Under the pieces are notes generated by a model. The model did no database searches. It saw only the letters and a program-made list of their open reading frames with translations, and was not told where the DNA came from. 50,486 nt of DNA from an uncultured Collinsella sp. Its GTDB lineage: Bacteria; Actinomycetota; Coriobacteriia; Coriobacteriales; Coriobacteriaceae. A program made the position numbers and the translations under genes. The stretch covers positions 1 through 50,486 of the forward strand of contig CAAEOL010000010.1 in assembly GCA_900757595.1 (NCBI GenBank). Reading direction: 5' to 3'. Below, piece after piece: positions 31,249-40,594 of the stretch; the stretch's first letter is position 1, and the number at the start of each line of letters is the position of its first letter.

Positions 31249-32145
31249 TTATTTCTTTGGCGCTTCAATGCGAACCGTGTCGGAAACGAGCTCCGTTGCA
31301 TAAGCCCACCAGCCGTTTTGATGAGCGGCTGCCGAAAGATTGGCTGCCGTGGCGGCGCTATCGCAGAGAGCAAACGAGCAGGCACCCGAACCGCACACGT
31401 TTGCGGCAATGGTACCATTCTGCGAACGAAGCCAGTCGAGCACCGTTTGGATCCGCGGCTCCATCTGCGCGGAGATGACACCCAGGTTGTTGTGGACGAG
31501 TGCGTAGGCCGCCTCTGCATCTCCCGAGCGAAGGGCAGATGCGATTGCTCCGGGCTTGTCCGCAGGCGCTGGGGTCTCGTCAAAACGTCGATAGGCTTCA
31601 ATTGTTGAAACGCTTGCCTCGCGCGGCTTGACCAGCACGACGGGTGTCGCGGGTAGTGCGGGGTACTCGATTGCCAGCACGTCTCCCCCACCCACGTAAA
31701 ATGCAGGGCTGGCATGCAAAAAGAAGGGAACGTCGGCACCAATGCCGCGCGCGATGTTGTCCAGCGCGGGATCGGCACGGTCGATACCCCAACTCTCTGC
31801 CAAGGCGACAATGACCGCCGCGGCATCCGTCGAAGGACCGCCCAGACCGGCACACAACGGGATACGCTTCTCGATCGTGATGCAGACATTGGCTTCGCGA
31901 CCATAATGCTCGGCCATAGCAGCGGCCGCACGATACGCCGTATTCTTTTGCATGGGAAAATCGGATGCCGGAATCGTCTGGACGGTCAGTGCCTGTGCCG
32001 GCGTAACCGTAACGGTATCGACAAGACCGACGGCTGCCATCAGGGAATCGACCTTATGGTAGCCGCGGTCGTCGCGCTCGGTATGAACCCCCAGATAGAG
32101 GTTAATCTTTGCCGGCGCGGAAAGGGTCAGGGACCAATCGGTCAC
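31249..32145 (-). CDS. ispE: 4-diphosphocytidyl-2-C-methyl-D-erythritol kinase
   Basis: 298 residues with a GTG start; the upstream GAGGAG supports it. GHMP kinase fold: SAPAKINLYLGV with the catalytic-site Lys/Asn, IPLCAGLGGPSTDAAAVI (glycine-rich ATP loop) and NVCGSGACSFAL (motif 3). It phosphorylates CDP-ME, feeding IspF, whose gene is also in this window. It follows veg by 2 nt; veg and ispE are also neighbours in Bacillus. Confidence 0.95.
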   Translation of the reverse strand: MTDWSLTLSAPAKINLYLGVHTERDDRGYHKVDSLMAAVGLVDTVTVTPAQALTVQTIPASDFPMQKNTAYRAAAAMAEHYGREANVCITIEKRIPLCAGLGGPSTDAAAVIVALAESWGIDRADPALDNIARGIGADVPFFLHASPAFYVGGGDVLAIEYPALPATPVVLVKPREASVSTIEAYRRFDETPAPADKPGAIASALRSGDAEAAYALVHNNLGVISAQMEPRIQTVLDWLRSQNGTIAANVCGSGACSFALCDSAATAANLSAAAHQNGWWAYATELVSDTVRIEAPKK

Positions 32146-32147
32146 CG

Positions 32148-32444
32148 CTAGTGCTCCTCGAGCTGATTGCCGAGCGGGGTAAAAATGTGCTCGCCGCTCT
32201 CGGGGTCGAACAGCTCGACCTGGCCGGTGAGAACATCAATATACTGGTAGGACTGACGCGACTTGCGGCCACGGCGCTCGTCGACCTCGACGATAAAGAC
32301 TGCCGGATGGACGCTCTTGATGGTACCCATGCGCTCGACGACGCGGGTGCGGCCCATGTTAGCCTTCACCTTAACGCGATCGCCCACCATATCGGTCAGC
32401 TTCTCGTGGATGTCGTCGACGTGATTGACTTCCATCTCTTCCAT
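32148..32444 (-). CDS. veg: Veg family protein
   Basis: 98 residues from the ATG at 32444, chosen for GGAGG 8 nt upstream. The Veg core KLTDMVGDRVKVKANMGRTRVVERMGTIKSVHPAVFIVEVDE...RQSYQYIDVLTGQVEL is a small beta-barrel. Bacillus Veg has been linked to biofilm regulation; the molecular role is not settled. It lies directly upstream of ispE, as in Firmicutes. Confidence 0.9.
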   Translation of the reverse strand: MEEMEVNHVDDIHEKLTDMVGDRVKVKANMGRTRVVERMGTIKSVHPAVFIVEVDERRGRKSRQSYQYIDVLTGQVELFDPESGEHIFTPLGNQLEEH

Positions 32445-32574
32445 GAACAGGGCCTCCAGAAGGTGCAATTCAAAAAGGGGATAATACCCCTAAGATAGAC
32501 AAAACTCTAATACTATAGCACCCTGTTGTGGCCATACGCAAGTAGCTAAATAAGCCCCGTCCCAAATTGACTAC

Positions 32575-33021
32575 TTACAGACTATCGGTGTCCAAGACGA
32601 TGGTGAATGGACCGTCGTTGACGAGGTCGACCTTCATGTCGGCGCCGAAGATGCCATGCGCTACGTGCTCGACGTCTTGGCGAACGAGCGTCAGGAAGTA
32701 CTCGTAGAGCTCGTTGGCGACATCGGGGGCGCCAGCATCCGTAAACGATGGACGGCGGCCGTGACGGCAATCGGCGAACAGCGTGAACTGCGACACCACG
32801 AGAACCTCGCCGTCGACATCGGCAAGTGCCAGGTTGGTCTTGCCGTTCTCGTCCTCGTTAATGCGCAAGCCCCGGAGCTTGCCCCACAGCTTATCGGCCT
32901 CGGCGCGCGTGTCGCCGTGGCCCACGCCCAGCAGCACCAGATAGCCGCGCCCGATTTTGCCCACGCACTCGCCGTCGACCGTCACGCCGGCGTTGAGCAC
33001 GCGCTGCACCACCGCACGCAC
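32575..33021 (-). CDS. dtd: D-aminoacyl-tRNA deacylase
   Basis: 148 residues. It starts MRAVVQRVLNAGVTVDGE; SQFTLFADCRHGRRPSF carries the catalytic SQFTL loop and NDGPFTIVLDT the C-terminal substrate loop (usual form NxGPVT; here NDGPFT). It removes D-amino acids and Gly from mischarged tRNA. It begins 3 nt after rdgB, so the two are co-transcribed. Confidence 0.94.
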   Translation of the reverse strand: MRAVVQRVLNAGVTVDGECVGKIGRGYLVLLGVGHGDTRAEADKLWGKLRGLRINEDENGKTNLALADVDGEVLVVSQFTLFADCRHGRRPSFTDAGAPDVANELYEYFLTLVRQDVEHVAHGIFGADMKVDLVNDGPFTIVLDTDSL

Positions 33022-33024
33022 GGC

Positions 33025-33666
33025 CTACTCCTCGCCCGTCAGTTTGGCGGATAGGTGCTCGAGCGCATGGAATCGATGGCTGATGGCGTTCTTCTCGTCC
33101 GCCGTCAGCTCGGCCATGGTCTTGCCCGGCGTGTCGACCGGCAGGAACAGCGGGTCGTAGCCAAAGCCGTGATCGCCGCGGCCCTCGTGCGCGATAACGC
33201 CCTCGCAGGCGCCCTCACCATAGGTGACCAAACCGTCCGTGTCGATGAGCGCGACGACACTCATAAAGCGCGCAGTGCGGTCCTCGTCGGCCACGCCCTC
33301 CAGATTCACGAGCAGTTTGGCATTGTTGGCGGCATCGTCGCCGTGAACGCCCGCGTAGCGCGCGCTATACACACCGGGCTCACCGTCCAGCGCGTCGACG
33401 ACCAGGCCCGAATCGTCGGCAATGGCCATAAGGCCCGTCTCCTCCACCGCAGCCTGGGCCTTGATGATGGCGTTCTCCAAAAACGTCGTGCCGTTTTCCT
33501 CGGGGTCCTCAAAATCGCCCAGCTGACCGAGTGCCACAAAGCGAACCTCGGGCATAACCTTGCCCAAAATGGCCTCGATCTCGGTGAGCTTATGGGCGTT
33601 GCCCGTTGCCACGACGATGGTCGCCGCCGGGTCGAGGGTATCGATGTCAATCTTCTCAAGTGCCAT
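33025..33666 (-). CDS. rdgB: XTP/dITP diphosphatase (RdgB/HAM1)
   Basis: 213 residues from the ATG at 33666 with AAGGAGG upstream. IVVATGNAHKLTEIEAIL is the nucleotide-binding start; ADDSGLVVDALDGEPGVYSARYAG the metal and purine site; GFGYDPLFLPVDTPGKTMAELTADEKNAISHRFHAL the C-terminal signature. It cleans noncanonical purine nucleotides from the pool. Its place after rph and murI matches Firmicutes order. Confidence 0.95.
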   Translation of the reverse strand: MALEKIDIDTLDPAATIVVATGNAHKLTEIEAILGKVMPEVRFVALGQLGDFEDPEENGTTFLENAIIKAQAAVEETGLMAIADDSGLVVDALDGEPGVYSARYAGVHGDDAANNAKLLVNLEGVADEDRTARFMSVVALIDTDGLVTYGEGACEGVIAHEGRGDHGFGYDPLFLPVDTPGKTMAELTADEKNAISHRFHALEHLSAKLTGEE

Positions 33667-33773
33667 GAGTGGCCTCCTTGTTCTTATAACAACACCACAC
33701 AAAAGGTAATTAGGCTCTCAAGCCCCTCCCCTCGCGCGGCAGCAGCCTTACAGTTCAGCGTTTCCGCAGATAA

Positions 33774-33808
33774 AACCTGTCAAAATAAACATCCCTTTTT
33801 GGCAGGTT
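33774..33808 (-). terminator. Possible terminator after rph
   Basis: Minus-strand AACCTGCCAAAA (33808-33797) pairs, with one mismatch, with TTTTGACAGGTT (33785-33774), then TTA. The stem overlaps the rph stop codon. It would reduce read-through into rdgB. Confidence 0.4.
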
Positions 33809-34532
33809 AGGCGAGGGCTTGGCGCTGGAGCTCGATGAGCTCGGCAATGCCCTTGTCGCCCAAATCGAGCAGGGCATTGAGGCGCTTGCGGTCGAAGGGC
33901 GCTTGCTCGCCAGTGCCCTGGAGCTCGATCATCTCACCGGTATCGGTGGCGACAAGGTTCATGTCGACCTCGGCGTGACTGTCCTCGGAATAATCGAGGT
34001 CGAGCAGGGTGTTGCCGTCGACAACGCCCATGGAAATCGCGGCGACCTGGCCCGTGAGCGGGATGCGCTCGAGCCTACCCGCCTCGACCCACATGGCAAG
34101 GGCGTCGTGCAGTGCCACCCAGGCGCCGGTAATGCTCGCCGTTCGCGTGCCGCCATCGGCCTGAATCACGTCACAGTCGACGGTAACGGTGTACTCGCCG
34201 AGCGCCTTCATATTGACGACGGTACGCAGGCTGCGACCGATGAGGCGCTCGATCTCCATGGAGCGACCCTTGCGGTTGGCATGCTCGCGCTTGCAGCGCT
34301 TGCCGGTCGATGCCGGCAGCATGGCGTACTCCGCCGTTACCCAACCGGACTTGGCGCCCTTGCGCCAGCCCGGCACGCCCTCCTCAATTGTGGCGGCACA
34401 CAGCACGCGCGTGTCACCGAACTCAGCCAGGCACGAGCCGTGGGCATGCTTCATAACACCACGGGTGAGCTTGACGGGGCGCAGCTCATTGGCGGCACGG
34501 CCGTTGGCGCGGTTGACCTGCATGTACTCCAT
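33807..34532 (-). CDS. rph: Ribonuclease PH
   Basis: 241 residues, family length. GDTRVLCAATIEEGVP, the Arg-rich GWVTAEYAMLPASTGKRCKRE, RGRSMEIERLIGRSLRTVV and DVIQADGGTRTASITGAWVAL with the phosphate-binding TRT are intact. It trims tRNA 3' ends phosphorolytically. AAAGGA lies upstream. It sits in murI-rph-rdgB-dtd order. Confidence 0.96.
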   Translation of the reverse strand: MEYMQVNRANGRAANELRPVKLTRGVMKHAHGSCLAEFGDTRVLCAATIEEGVPGWRKGAKSGWVTAEYAMLPASTGKRCKREHANRKGRSMEIERLIGRSLRTVVNMKALGEYTVTVDCDVIQADGGTRTASITGAWVALHDALAMWVEAGRLERIPLTGQVAAISMGVVDGNTLLDLDYSEDSHAEVDMNLVATDTGEMIELQGTGEQAPFDRKRLNALLDLGDKGIAELIELQRQALA

Positions 34533-34587
34533 AGAAATATCCTTTCGGCAAAAGAAGGGGGCAAGTCTTTGGACGGTAACCCTACAT

Positions 34588-35472
34588 CTATTTCAGTTCG
34601 TCGATATCGATATGTTCGATGCTCTTGAGCGGCTGGCCAAAGATAAAACTGCCCGCCACCGCAAACTCGGCAATGTTATCGGACGTCGTTGCAAAACGAT
34701 GCTGCGGCTCGGCTGCGTCGCCTGCCAGCTGCTCGCGGCGCGTGAGAATATCGGTCAGCTCGCGCGTGGTCTCCTCGGCAGAGCTCACCACGCGCACTCC
34801 GGGACCCAGCGCATGGCGAATAGGCCCCACGAGCAGCGGAAAATGCGTGCAGCCGAGCACCACGGTATCGATGCCGTGGTCGCGCAGCGGTTCAACCGTG
34901 GCACCGACCAGCGCGCGTACGGCAGGCGTATCAAAGATGTCCTCGTTCTCGAGCCACTGCTCTTGTAGATGCGCGCCCGAGGCGAGCTCGTGCTCAACGA
35001 CCTCGACAAAACTCGAAGCAGGGCAGCCGTATACGTCGACGCCGGCATCCAGGTCCTGAATGGCACGCGTGTAAGCGCCTGAGCGAATGGTGAGGTTGGT
35101 GGCGAGCACGCCCACCCGGCGCGTGCGGGTGCTGTTGATTGCCGCGCGTGCGCCCGGCGCGATCACACCGATGACGGGGACGTCGAGCACCTGCTGGGCC
35201 AAACGCAAGGCCGCAGCGGTCGCCGTATTGCAGGCGATGACCATGATCTTGACGTCGTGCTTCGACAGCCAACGGCCCGCCTGCAGTGCAAACGAGCGCA
35301 CCTCGTCCTCGGTGCGGGTGCCGTAGGGGCAGCGCTTGGTGTCGCCAAAGTAGTAGACGGACTCGTGCGGCAACGCCGTTGCGATGGCGCGTGCAACCGT
35401 CAGACCGCCCAGACCAGAATCGAACACGCCAATCGGGCGCGTGTCGCCTGCCGGATTCTCGATATCGGACAT
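34588..35472 (-). CDS. murI: Glutamate racemase
   Basis: 294 residues from the ATG at 35472; GGTGAGG lies very close upstream, so the start is only moderately sure. PIGVFDSGLGGLTV, KIMVIACNTATAAAL (first catalytic Cys), PVIGVIAPGARAAI and VVLGCTHFPLL (second catalytic Cys) are diagnostic. It makes D-Glu for peptidoglycan, feeding the pathway in which MurE acts. Confidence 0.94.
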   Translation of the reverse strand: MSDIENPAGDTRPIGVFDSGLGGLTVARAIATALPHESVYYFGDTKRCPYGTRTEDEVRSFALQAGRWLSKHDVKIMVIACNTATAAALRLAQQVLDVPVIGVIAPGARAAINSTRTRRVGVLATNLTIRSGAYTRAIQDLDAGVDVYGCPASSFVEVVEHELASGAHLQEQWLENEDIFDTPAVRALVGATVEPLRDHGIDTVVLGCTHFPLLVGPIRHALGPGVRVVSSAEETTRELTDILTRREQLAGDAAEPQHRFATTSDNIAEFAVAGSFIFGQPLKSIEHIDIDELK

Positions 35473-35525
35473 TACCTCACCAGATTCTCTCTCGAAAAGA
35501 TATGGCTCAGCGCGATAGGACCGCA

Positions 35526-36437
35526 CTACGAACGGGCCGCGACGAGCAGCTCTGCCGTTGCCGCCCAGCCATCGACAATCTTGCCGCGCGTGACGTAGGC
35601 GTCATCGCAAGCATCTAGGAACTCGGGCGCGCCGGCGCTGGTCAAACCGTTCTCGACCAGGCAGAACGTGCCCACGTGGTCAGCCATGTAGAAGTCGGAC
35701 TCGGAATCGCCGAGCGCCAGCGTCTCCTCGCGCTCGATACCCAGGTGCTCGCAGAAACGTGCGATGGCAACGCCCTTGTTGAGACCGGCGGGATTGATGT
35801 TAAACGCGCGGCCATCCTCGACGCGTTCGAGCTCGAGCGTCGTCGGTTTGGACAGATGGGTCAGATGGCCGTTGCAGGCCCAGACCAGGCCGCAGCCGGC
35901 CTCGTCAAGAATGGCCTGGACCTCGTCGTCGGGCACATCGCCGCGCATGCCGACGGTGACCTCGCGGTACTTGTAGCCAGTCGACATGTCGTTGTGGTAC
36001 TCGATCTTGTGCGGCCAGCGGGCGAGAATCTTCTCGCACACGCCGGTCTGCTCGATCACCTGATGCGGCGTGAGGCCGCAGGCGGGGTCGTAGGGCATAT
36101 CGCCGGTCAGATACTCCCAATCGTTGGCCTTTAGATCGTACATGACCAGACCGCCCATCTCGCCGATGTAGGAGTTGAGGCCAAGCACGCGCGCATCCTC
36201 GTGGATCATGGTGCGGTTGCGGCCCGAGGTGGGGACCACCTGGATGCCGGCGCGGGCAAGTGCCACGACAGCCTCGACAAGCTTGGTCGAGGGGTTGCCG
36301 TCGTTGTCGCGCAGCACGCACGAGCCGGGCGCGAGCATGGTGGCGTCCAGGTCGGTAAAGACGTACTTAACCTTGGCAAGACGCTCGCGCATCTCGCCCG
36401 AAAGCTCAGCGACGGTCGGCAGGGTATTGTGGGACAT
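35526..36437 (-). CDS. HAD-superfamily (Cof-like) hydrolase
   Basis: 303 residues from the ATG at 36437 (GGAG 5 nt upstream). KYVFTDLDATMLAPG is motif I, with DxD but an Ala-Thr instead of the usual Gly-Thr/Ser; PTSGRN is motif II; LNKGVAIARFCEHLGI and LALGDSESDFYMADHVG are motifs III/IV of the C2-capped Cof type. Likely a small-molecule phosphatase; the substrate cannot be told. It lies between murE and murI on the same strand. Confidence 0.85.
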   Translation of the reverse strand: MSHNTLPTVAELSGEMRERLAKVKYVFTDLDATMLAPGSCVLRDNDGNPSTKLVEAVVALARAGIQVVPTSGRNRTMIHEDARVLGLNSYIGEMGGLVMYDLKANDWEYLTGDMPYDPACGLTPHQVIEQTGVCEKILARWPHKIEYHNDMSTGYKYREVTVGMRGDVPDDEVQAILDEAGCGLVWACNGHLTHLSKPTTLELERVEDGRAFNINPAGLNKGVAIARFCEHLGIEREETLALGDSESDFYMADHVGTFCLVENGLTSAGAPEFLDACDDAYVTRGKIVDGWAATAELLVAARS

Positions 36438-36548
36438 GATCACTCCATTACGTAGAAGGGGCTTCTGGTCTTAGGCGTCGCGCCCCGCTTGAGGGGAAAC
36501 GCGCCTGCAACGGCAGCGCGCTCAGGACGCCGCCCTCATCGCAGTTCA

Positions 36549-38111
36549 TTAGTCAAACTGGGTAACATCGATTAAACGGTTGGCAAGCGAAAGATCGCTC
36601 TCGATGGGCACGAACTCATCGCCCACGTGCATGAGCTCCTCGTCGCCCTTTGCCAACAGCAAGACGATGGTGGGCGCATCGGGGCTGACATATTCCTCGC
36701 GCGCCGCTTTGAATGCCGCGCGCACGGCAGCCTCGCGATCGAGGATGATCTTGTTCGGGGTATCGTCGGGAACATGCTCGGCAAGCTCGCGACAGACCTT
36801 CATCGGGTCCTCGTGAGCCGGATCCTCGTTGGCAAAGATCAGCAGATCAGAATATGGTGCGGCCTCGCGCGGAAGCTGCTCACGGCGCTCCTGCGCCTTG
36901 CCTCCAGCAGCACCAAACAGCGCAATGACCGGGCTGGCGGGAAACGCGCGCTTGACCGACGAAAAGAGCGAGCGAAACGAAAGTTGGTTGTGAGCGTAGT
37001 CAACAACGCAAACCACGCGGCCATCCTTCGACTCCACGACCTCCATGCGTCCCGGCACACGCAGCTTGGAGAGGCCCTTCTTGATGGCATCGATACCGAT
37101 GCCAATCTCGCGCGCGGCGGCGATAGCGACCAGCGCGTTCTCCACGTTAAAGTCTCCCGCGATGCCCAGCAGGACCTTCTCCCCTGCCTCGGACTCGTCG
37201 GCGCTCATACCGTGCAGGGTAAACTCGATGTTAAAGCCGACCATGCGGACATCGCTTGCCCACAGGCTCGCCTCGGGATGCTCGACGCCAACGGTCACCA
37301 AGCGCTCGGCCGTCGACGCGGCCTCCAGCACGCGTTCGACTTCATCGGTGCCCAGATTCACTACGGCAGTCTTAGCCTGATCAAAGATCCTGAGCTTGCT
37401 CTCAAAATAATCCTCGAAGGTCGGGTGCTCGATCGGTGAGATGTGGTCACGCCCGATGTTGAGGAAGCACGCCACGTCAAACGGCAAGTTCTCGACGCGC
37501 TGGTACTTGAGCGCCTGGCTTGAGACCTCCATGACCATGGACTGGCGACCAGACGCGCGACAGTTGGCGATATGGCGCCAGACCTCGGGGGCCTCGGGCG
37601 TGGTGTTGGTGCTCTCGTAGCACTCGATACCATCGTCGGTGTTCACCGAGCCGATCATGCCGCAGGACTCGCCCGCCGCCTTGATGATGGACTGGAGCAT
37701 AAAAGCGGCCGTGGTCTTTCCCTTGGTACCGGTGATGCCCACGATCTTAACGTCGTGGTCGGGGCGGTCGTAGACCTCCGGCGGCAGCAGGGCCATGGCC
37801 GTGCGCACGCTGTCCACGACCAGCATCGCCGCGCCGCTCTCCTTCGCCAGCGGCTCCAGAGACTCGACCAGCGACTCTTCGCACACAAATGCGACGGCGC
37901 CCGCATCGAGCGCCATGCTCAAAAACGCGGACTTAAAGGCAGCGCCCTTGCAAAAGAACACATCGCCCACCGAGACCGCACGCGAGTCAAACGAACAGCC
38001 GGTCACGGCACGCTCGTCAACCTGCTCCGAAGCACGCAGCTCGCCGCACACATCGAGCAGCTTGGCAAGCGTATCGACCGTGGTCACGGTCGCGGAATCC
38101 GAATGGTGCAT
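36549..38111 (-). CDS. murE: UDP-MurNAc-tripeptide synthetase MurE (Lys/Orn-type motif)
   Basis: 520 residues. P-loop GITGTKGKTT (125-134), substrate region NTTPEAPEVWRHI, EVSSQALKYQRV with the carbamylated-Lys region, NIGRDHISPIEHPTFEDYFESK, and C-terminal VDYAHNQLSFRSL. The amino-acid selecting motif reads NEDPAHEDP (428-436). Meso-diaminopimelate enzymes have DNPR here, and the Lys-adding S. aureus enzyme has DNPA, so this one is more likely to add L-Lys or L-Orn (inference). Cytoplasmic step of peptidoglycan synthesis. Confidence 0.93.
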   Translation of the reverse strand: MHHSDSATVTTVDTLAKLLDVCGELRASEQVDERAVTGCSFDSRAVSVGDVFFCKGAAFKSAFLSMALDAGAVAFVCEESLVESLEPLAKESGAAMLVVDSVRTAMALLPPEVYDRPDHDVKIVGITGTKGKTTAAFMLQSIIKAAGESCGMIGSVNTDDGIECYESTNTTPEAPEVWRHIANCRASGRQSMVMEVSSQALKYQRVENLPFDVACFLNIGRDHISPIEHPTFEDYFESKLRIFDQAKTAVVNLGTDEVERVLEAASTAERLVTVGVEHPEASLWASDVRMVGFNIEFTLHGMSADESEAGEKVLLGIAGDFNVENALVAIAAAREIGIGIDAIKKGLSKLRVPGRMEVVESKDGRVVCVVDYAHNQLSFRSLFSSVKRAFPASPVIALFGAAGGKAQERREQLPREAAPYSDLLIFANEDPAHEDPMKVCRELAEHVPDDTPNKIILDREAAVRAAFKAAREEYVSPDAPTIVLLLAKGDEELMHVGDEFVPIESDLSLANRLIDVTQFD

Positions 38112-38223
38112 CTTTCACCTTTCTCAGCCATTTGGCAGGGACGGTTTTCATAGTAACTGAAACGTGCTCGCGCAAAAACGGCTCCCGGAGGAGCCGTTAC
38201 GCACAGGCATTCGTAAGCCGAGA

Positions 38224-40104
38224 CTAGGCAGCCTTAACAGAAGGCTGGCCCTCGTCGATAAAGAAGCGCTTGTACCACACCAGGAACACGAGCGGCGTAT
38301 AGATCTTGCGCTGGAAATCGCCCTTGCCCGCAAAGTGAAGATCGAGCAGATGCATGAGCTCGTCGGTGTCGAAAAACTCGTTTGCCCACGGCGCGGTGAA
38401 GTACTCCTTGACGTAGTCGTACCACTTTTGCTCGCGCAGCCAGTAGACGATCGGCACTGGGAAGCCCACCTTGGGACGAGTGGCCCACTCATCGGGCAGC
38501 GACTTGTTGGCGGCGTGGCGAAGCACCTGCTTGTTGCCGTTCTCGTTGATGCGGTAGCGGTCGGGAATGTGCTCGGCAAACTCCATGACCTTGCGATCCA
38601 GGAAGGGCACGCGCAGCTCCAGCGAGTGCGCCATGCACATCTTGTCGGCCTTGAGCAGAATGTCGCCCGGGAGCCACATGTTCATGTCCAGGTACTGCTT
38701 CTTGACCAGCTCGGGCTGGCCCTTCACGCGCGCATAGATGGGAGCGGCAAGCTCGAAGGCGCCATCGCCGGTGTTGTACTCGGGCTTGAGCACGCCGTCG
38801 ACCTCGCGCTCCGGCCATACCAGAGCCTGTCCCAGGAACGACTTCTCGGGGATCTCGGCACCCTTGACCAGAAAGTTATGTCCCTTGAAGTACGGCATAT
38901 GCAGCGCCAGGTTACCGAGCGCGCGACGGATGGGCAGCGGCACCATCTTTTTGTACTTGCGCACCGGAACCGTGTCCTCGTAGTAGGCGTAGCCGCCAAA
39001 GAGCTCGTCGGCGCCTTCGCCCGAAAGCACAACGGTGACGTCCTTGCGCGCCATCTCAGCCAGGAACCACAGCGGCACAGACGACAGGTTGGACTGCGGC
39101 TCGTCCATGTGATACTGAATGTCCTCGAGTGCGCCAAAGAACTCGTCGGCGGTGATCATCTTGCGGACATTCTCGACGCCGAGCTTGTCGGAAAGTTCCT
39201 TGGCGTAGTTAGTCTCGTTGAAATTCTTGTAATCGAAGCCAACCGAGAAGGTCTTGTCGGGCATGAGGCAAGCGGCAATATAGCTGGAGTCCACGCCGCC
39301 GGAGAGGAACGAAGCGACCGGGACGTCGGCGATGCGATGGGCCTCGACGCTCTCGTGCACAACCTCATCCAGCTCGTCGACGTACTCCTCGAACGGCTTC
39401 TCGACGGCAGAGTAATCGCAATCCCAATAGCGTTCGATGTTCATCTTGCCGGTCGGGATGTCTACGGTAAAGTAATGCGCCGGCGGCAGCTTGTAGACAC
39501 CCTCGAAGAAGGTCTCCTCGGTTGCCGAATACTGCAGCGTCATGTACGGACGCAGGGCCTTTTTGTTGACCGCCTTGTGGAAGTGCGGGTAGTCCAGGAA
39601 GCTCTTGATCTCGGAACCAAAGAGCACGCCCGGAGCGCCGTCGCCTGCATCGGCCATGGGATAGTAGTAGAGCGGCTTGATGCCAAAGATGTCGCGGGCG
39701 CCAAAAAGCTTGTTCTTCTTCTTGTCCCAGATGACGAAGGCGTACATACCGCGCAAGCGATCGAGTACGGCCTCGCCCCACTCTTCGTAGCCGTGCAGGA
39801 GGCTCTCGGTGTCGGCGCCGCAGTGGAACTTGTAGCCCTTGGCCTCGAGCTCGGAACGAAGTTCTTGGAAGTTGTAGATCTCGCCGTTAAAGACAATGAC
39901 GACGCTGCCGTCCTCGTTAGCCATGGGTTGGGCGCCAGCCTCGGTCAGGTCGAGGATCGACAGACGGCGGAAGCCCAGGGCAACGCGGCCGTCGATAAAC
40001 TGGCCGCCCATGTCGGGGCCACGATGGACGATACGGTCCATCATCTTGGTGAGCACCTCGGATTGGTTATCCGTCCCACCGACAAAACCGACAAAACCGC
40101 ACAT
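38224..40104 (-). CDS. asnB: Asparagine synthetase (glutamine-hydrolysing)
   Basis: 626 residues. It starts MCGFVGFVGG, so Cys2 is the N-terminal nucleophile of a class II glutaminase; RGPDMGG, NGEIYN and GADTES complete that site. The synthetase half has FLSGGVDSSYIA (PPi loop) and SGEGADELFGGYAYY. It makes Asn from Asp. AsnB-type enzymes near mur genes can also amidate cell-wall precursors; the proximity to murE allows this but does not show it. No clear terminator precedes murE. Confidence 0.93.
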   Translation of the reverse strand: MCGFVGFVGGTDNQSEVLTKMMDRIVHRGPDMGGQFIDGRVALGFRRLSILDLTEAGAQPMANEDGSVVIVFNGEIYNFQELRSELEAKGYKFHCGADTESLLHGYEEWGEAVLDRLRGMYAFVIWDKKKNKLFGARDIFGIKPLYYYPMADAGDGAPGVLFGSEIKSFLDYPHFHKAVNKKALRPYMTLQYSATEETFFEGVYKLPPAHYFTVDIPTGKMNIERYWDCDYSAVEKPFEEYVDELDEVVHESVEAHRIADVPVASFLSGGVDSSYIAACLMPDKTFSVGFDYKNFNETNYAKELSDKLGVENVRKMITADEFFGALEDIQYHMDEPQSNLSSVPLWFLAEMARKDVTVVLSGEGADELFGGYAYYEDTVPVRKYKKMVPLPIRRALGNLALHMPYFKGHNFLVKGAEIPEKSFLGQALVWPEREVDGVLKPEYNTGDGAFELAAPIYARVKGQPELVKKQYLDMNMWLPGDILLKADKMCMAHSLELRVPFLDRKVMEFAEHIPDRYRINENGNKQVLRHAANKSLPDEWATRPKVGFPVPIVYWLREQKWYDYVKEYFTAPWANEFFDTDELMHLLDLHFAGKGDFQRKIYTPLVFLVWYKRFFIDEGQPSVKAA

Positions 40105-40291
40105 ATACTATCCCCTCTGCTGTTGCTGGGTATCAAATCGAATCAGTAGCTTTTGAGTATACCCGAGGGTGTAAAGAGGGACGGAATGTTCAGGCAATCT
40201 CAACTGAATCAGCTCCGCTGTGACACGCGCCAGTTACCTTTAATGGATATGAGGTGAATGGGGCGATTGTTTTGCTATACTCTCTCCGCAC

Positions 40292-40367
40292 GGGCGATTG
40301 GCGCAACGGTTAGCGCAGGTGCTTTACACGCACAAGGCTGGGGGTTCGAATCCCTCATCGCCCACCA
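40292..40367 (+). tRNA. tRNA-Val (anticodon TAC)
   Basis: The acceptor stem GGGCGAT pairs with ATCGCCC. The anticodon loop TTTACAC gives TAC (Val). The T arm GGGGGTTCGAATCCCTC is present and CCA is encoded. 76 nt. Confidence 0.95.
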
Positions 40368-40553
40368 TAGAATTGTTAGGCCTCCAGCGATGGAGGCCTT
40401 TCCTTTTTCGAGCCCATCGCAGAGGGATTCGAACCCGCAAGGGTGCGGAGCTGAGGAAACGCGCAAGCGTTTTCCAGCGCAGCACGCGAGGAGCGAAGCG
40501 ACGAAGCGAAAGCGGGCGGCGAAGCCGCACGCGACATCCCTCATCGCCCACCA
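40351..40553 (+). repeat. Direct repeat of the tRNA-Val 3' end (att-like scar)
   Basis: The 17 bp TCCCTCATCGCCCACCA at 40351-40367 recurs exactly at 40537-40553 (18 bp with the A before it). An inverted exact copy of the T-arm (GAGGGATTCGAACCC) lies between them at 40432-40446. Each copy is followed by a similar terminator. tRNA 3' ends are common integrase targets, so this fits an attL/attR-like scar or a decayed second tRNA. Confidence 0.75.
40378..40409 (+). terminator. Terminator of tRNA-Val
   Basis: AGGCCTCC (40378-40385) pairs with GGAGGCCT (40392-40399), followed by TTTCCTTTTTC. Confidence 0.9.
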
Positions 40554-40563
40554 CTGATTTGAT

Positions 40564-40594
40564 AGGCTTCCAGTAATGGAGGCCTTTCTTTTTT
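40564..40594 (+). terminator. Second copy of the tRNA-Val terminator
   Basis: AGGCTTCC (40564-40571) pairs with GGAGGCCT (40578-40585), then TTTCTTTTTT. It is nearly the same as the hairpin at 40378 and lies at the same distance after the repeated tRNA 3' end. Confidence 0.85.
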
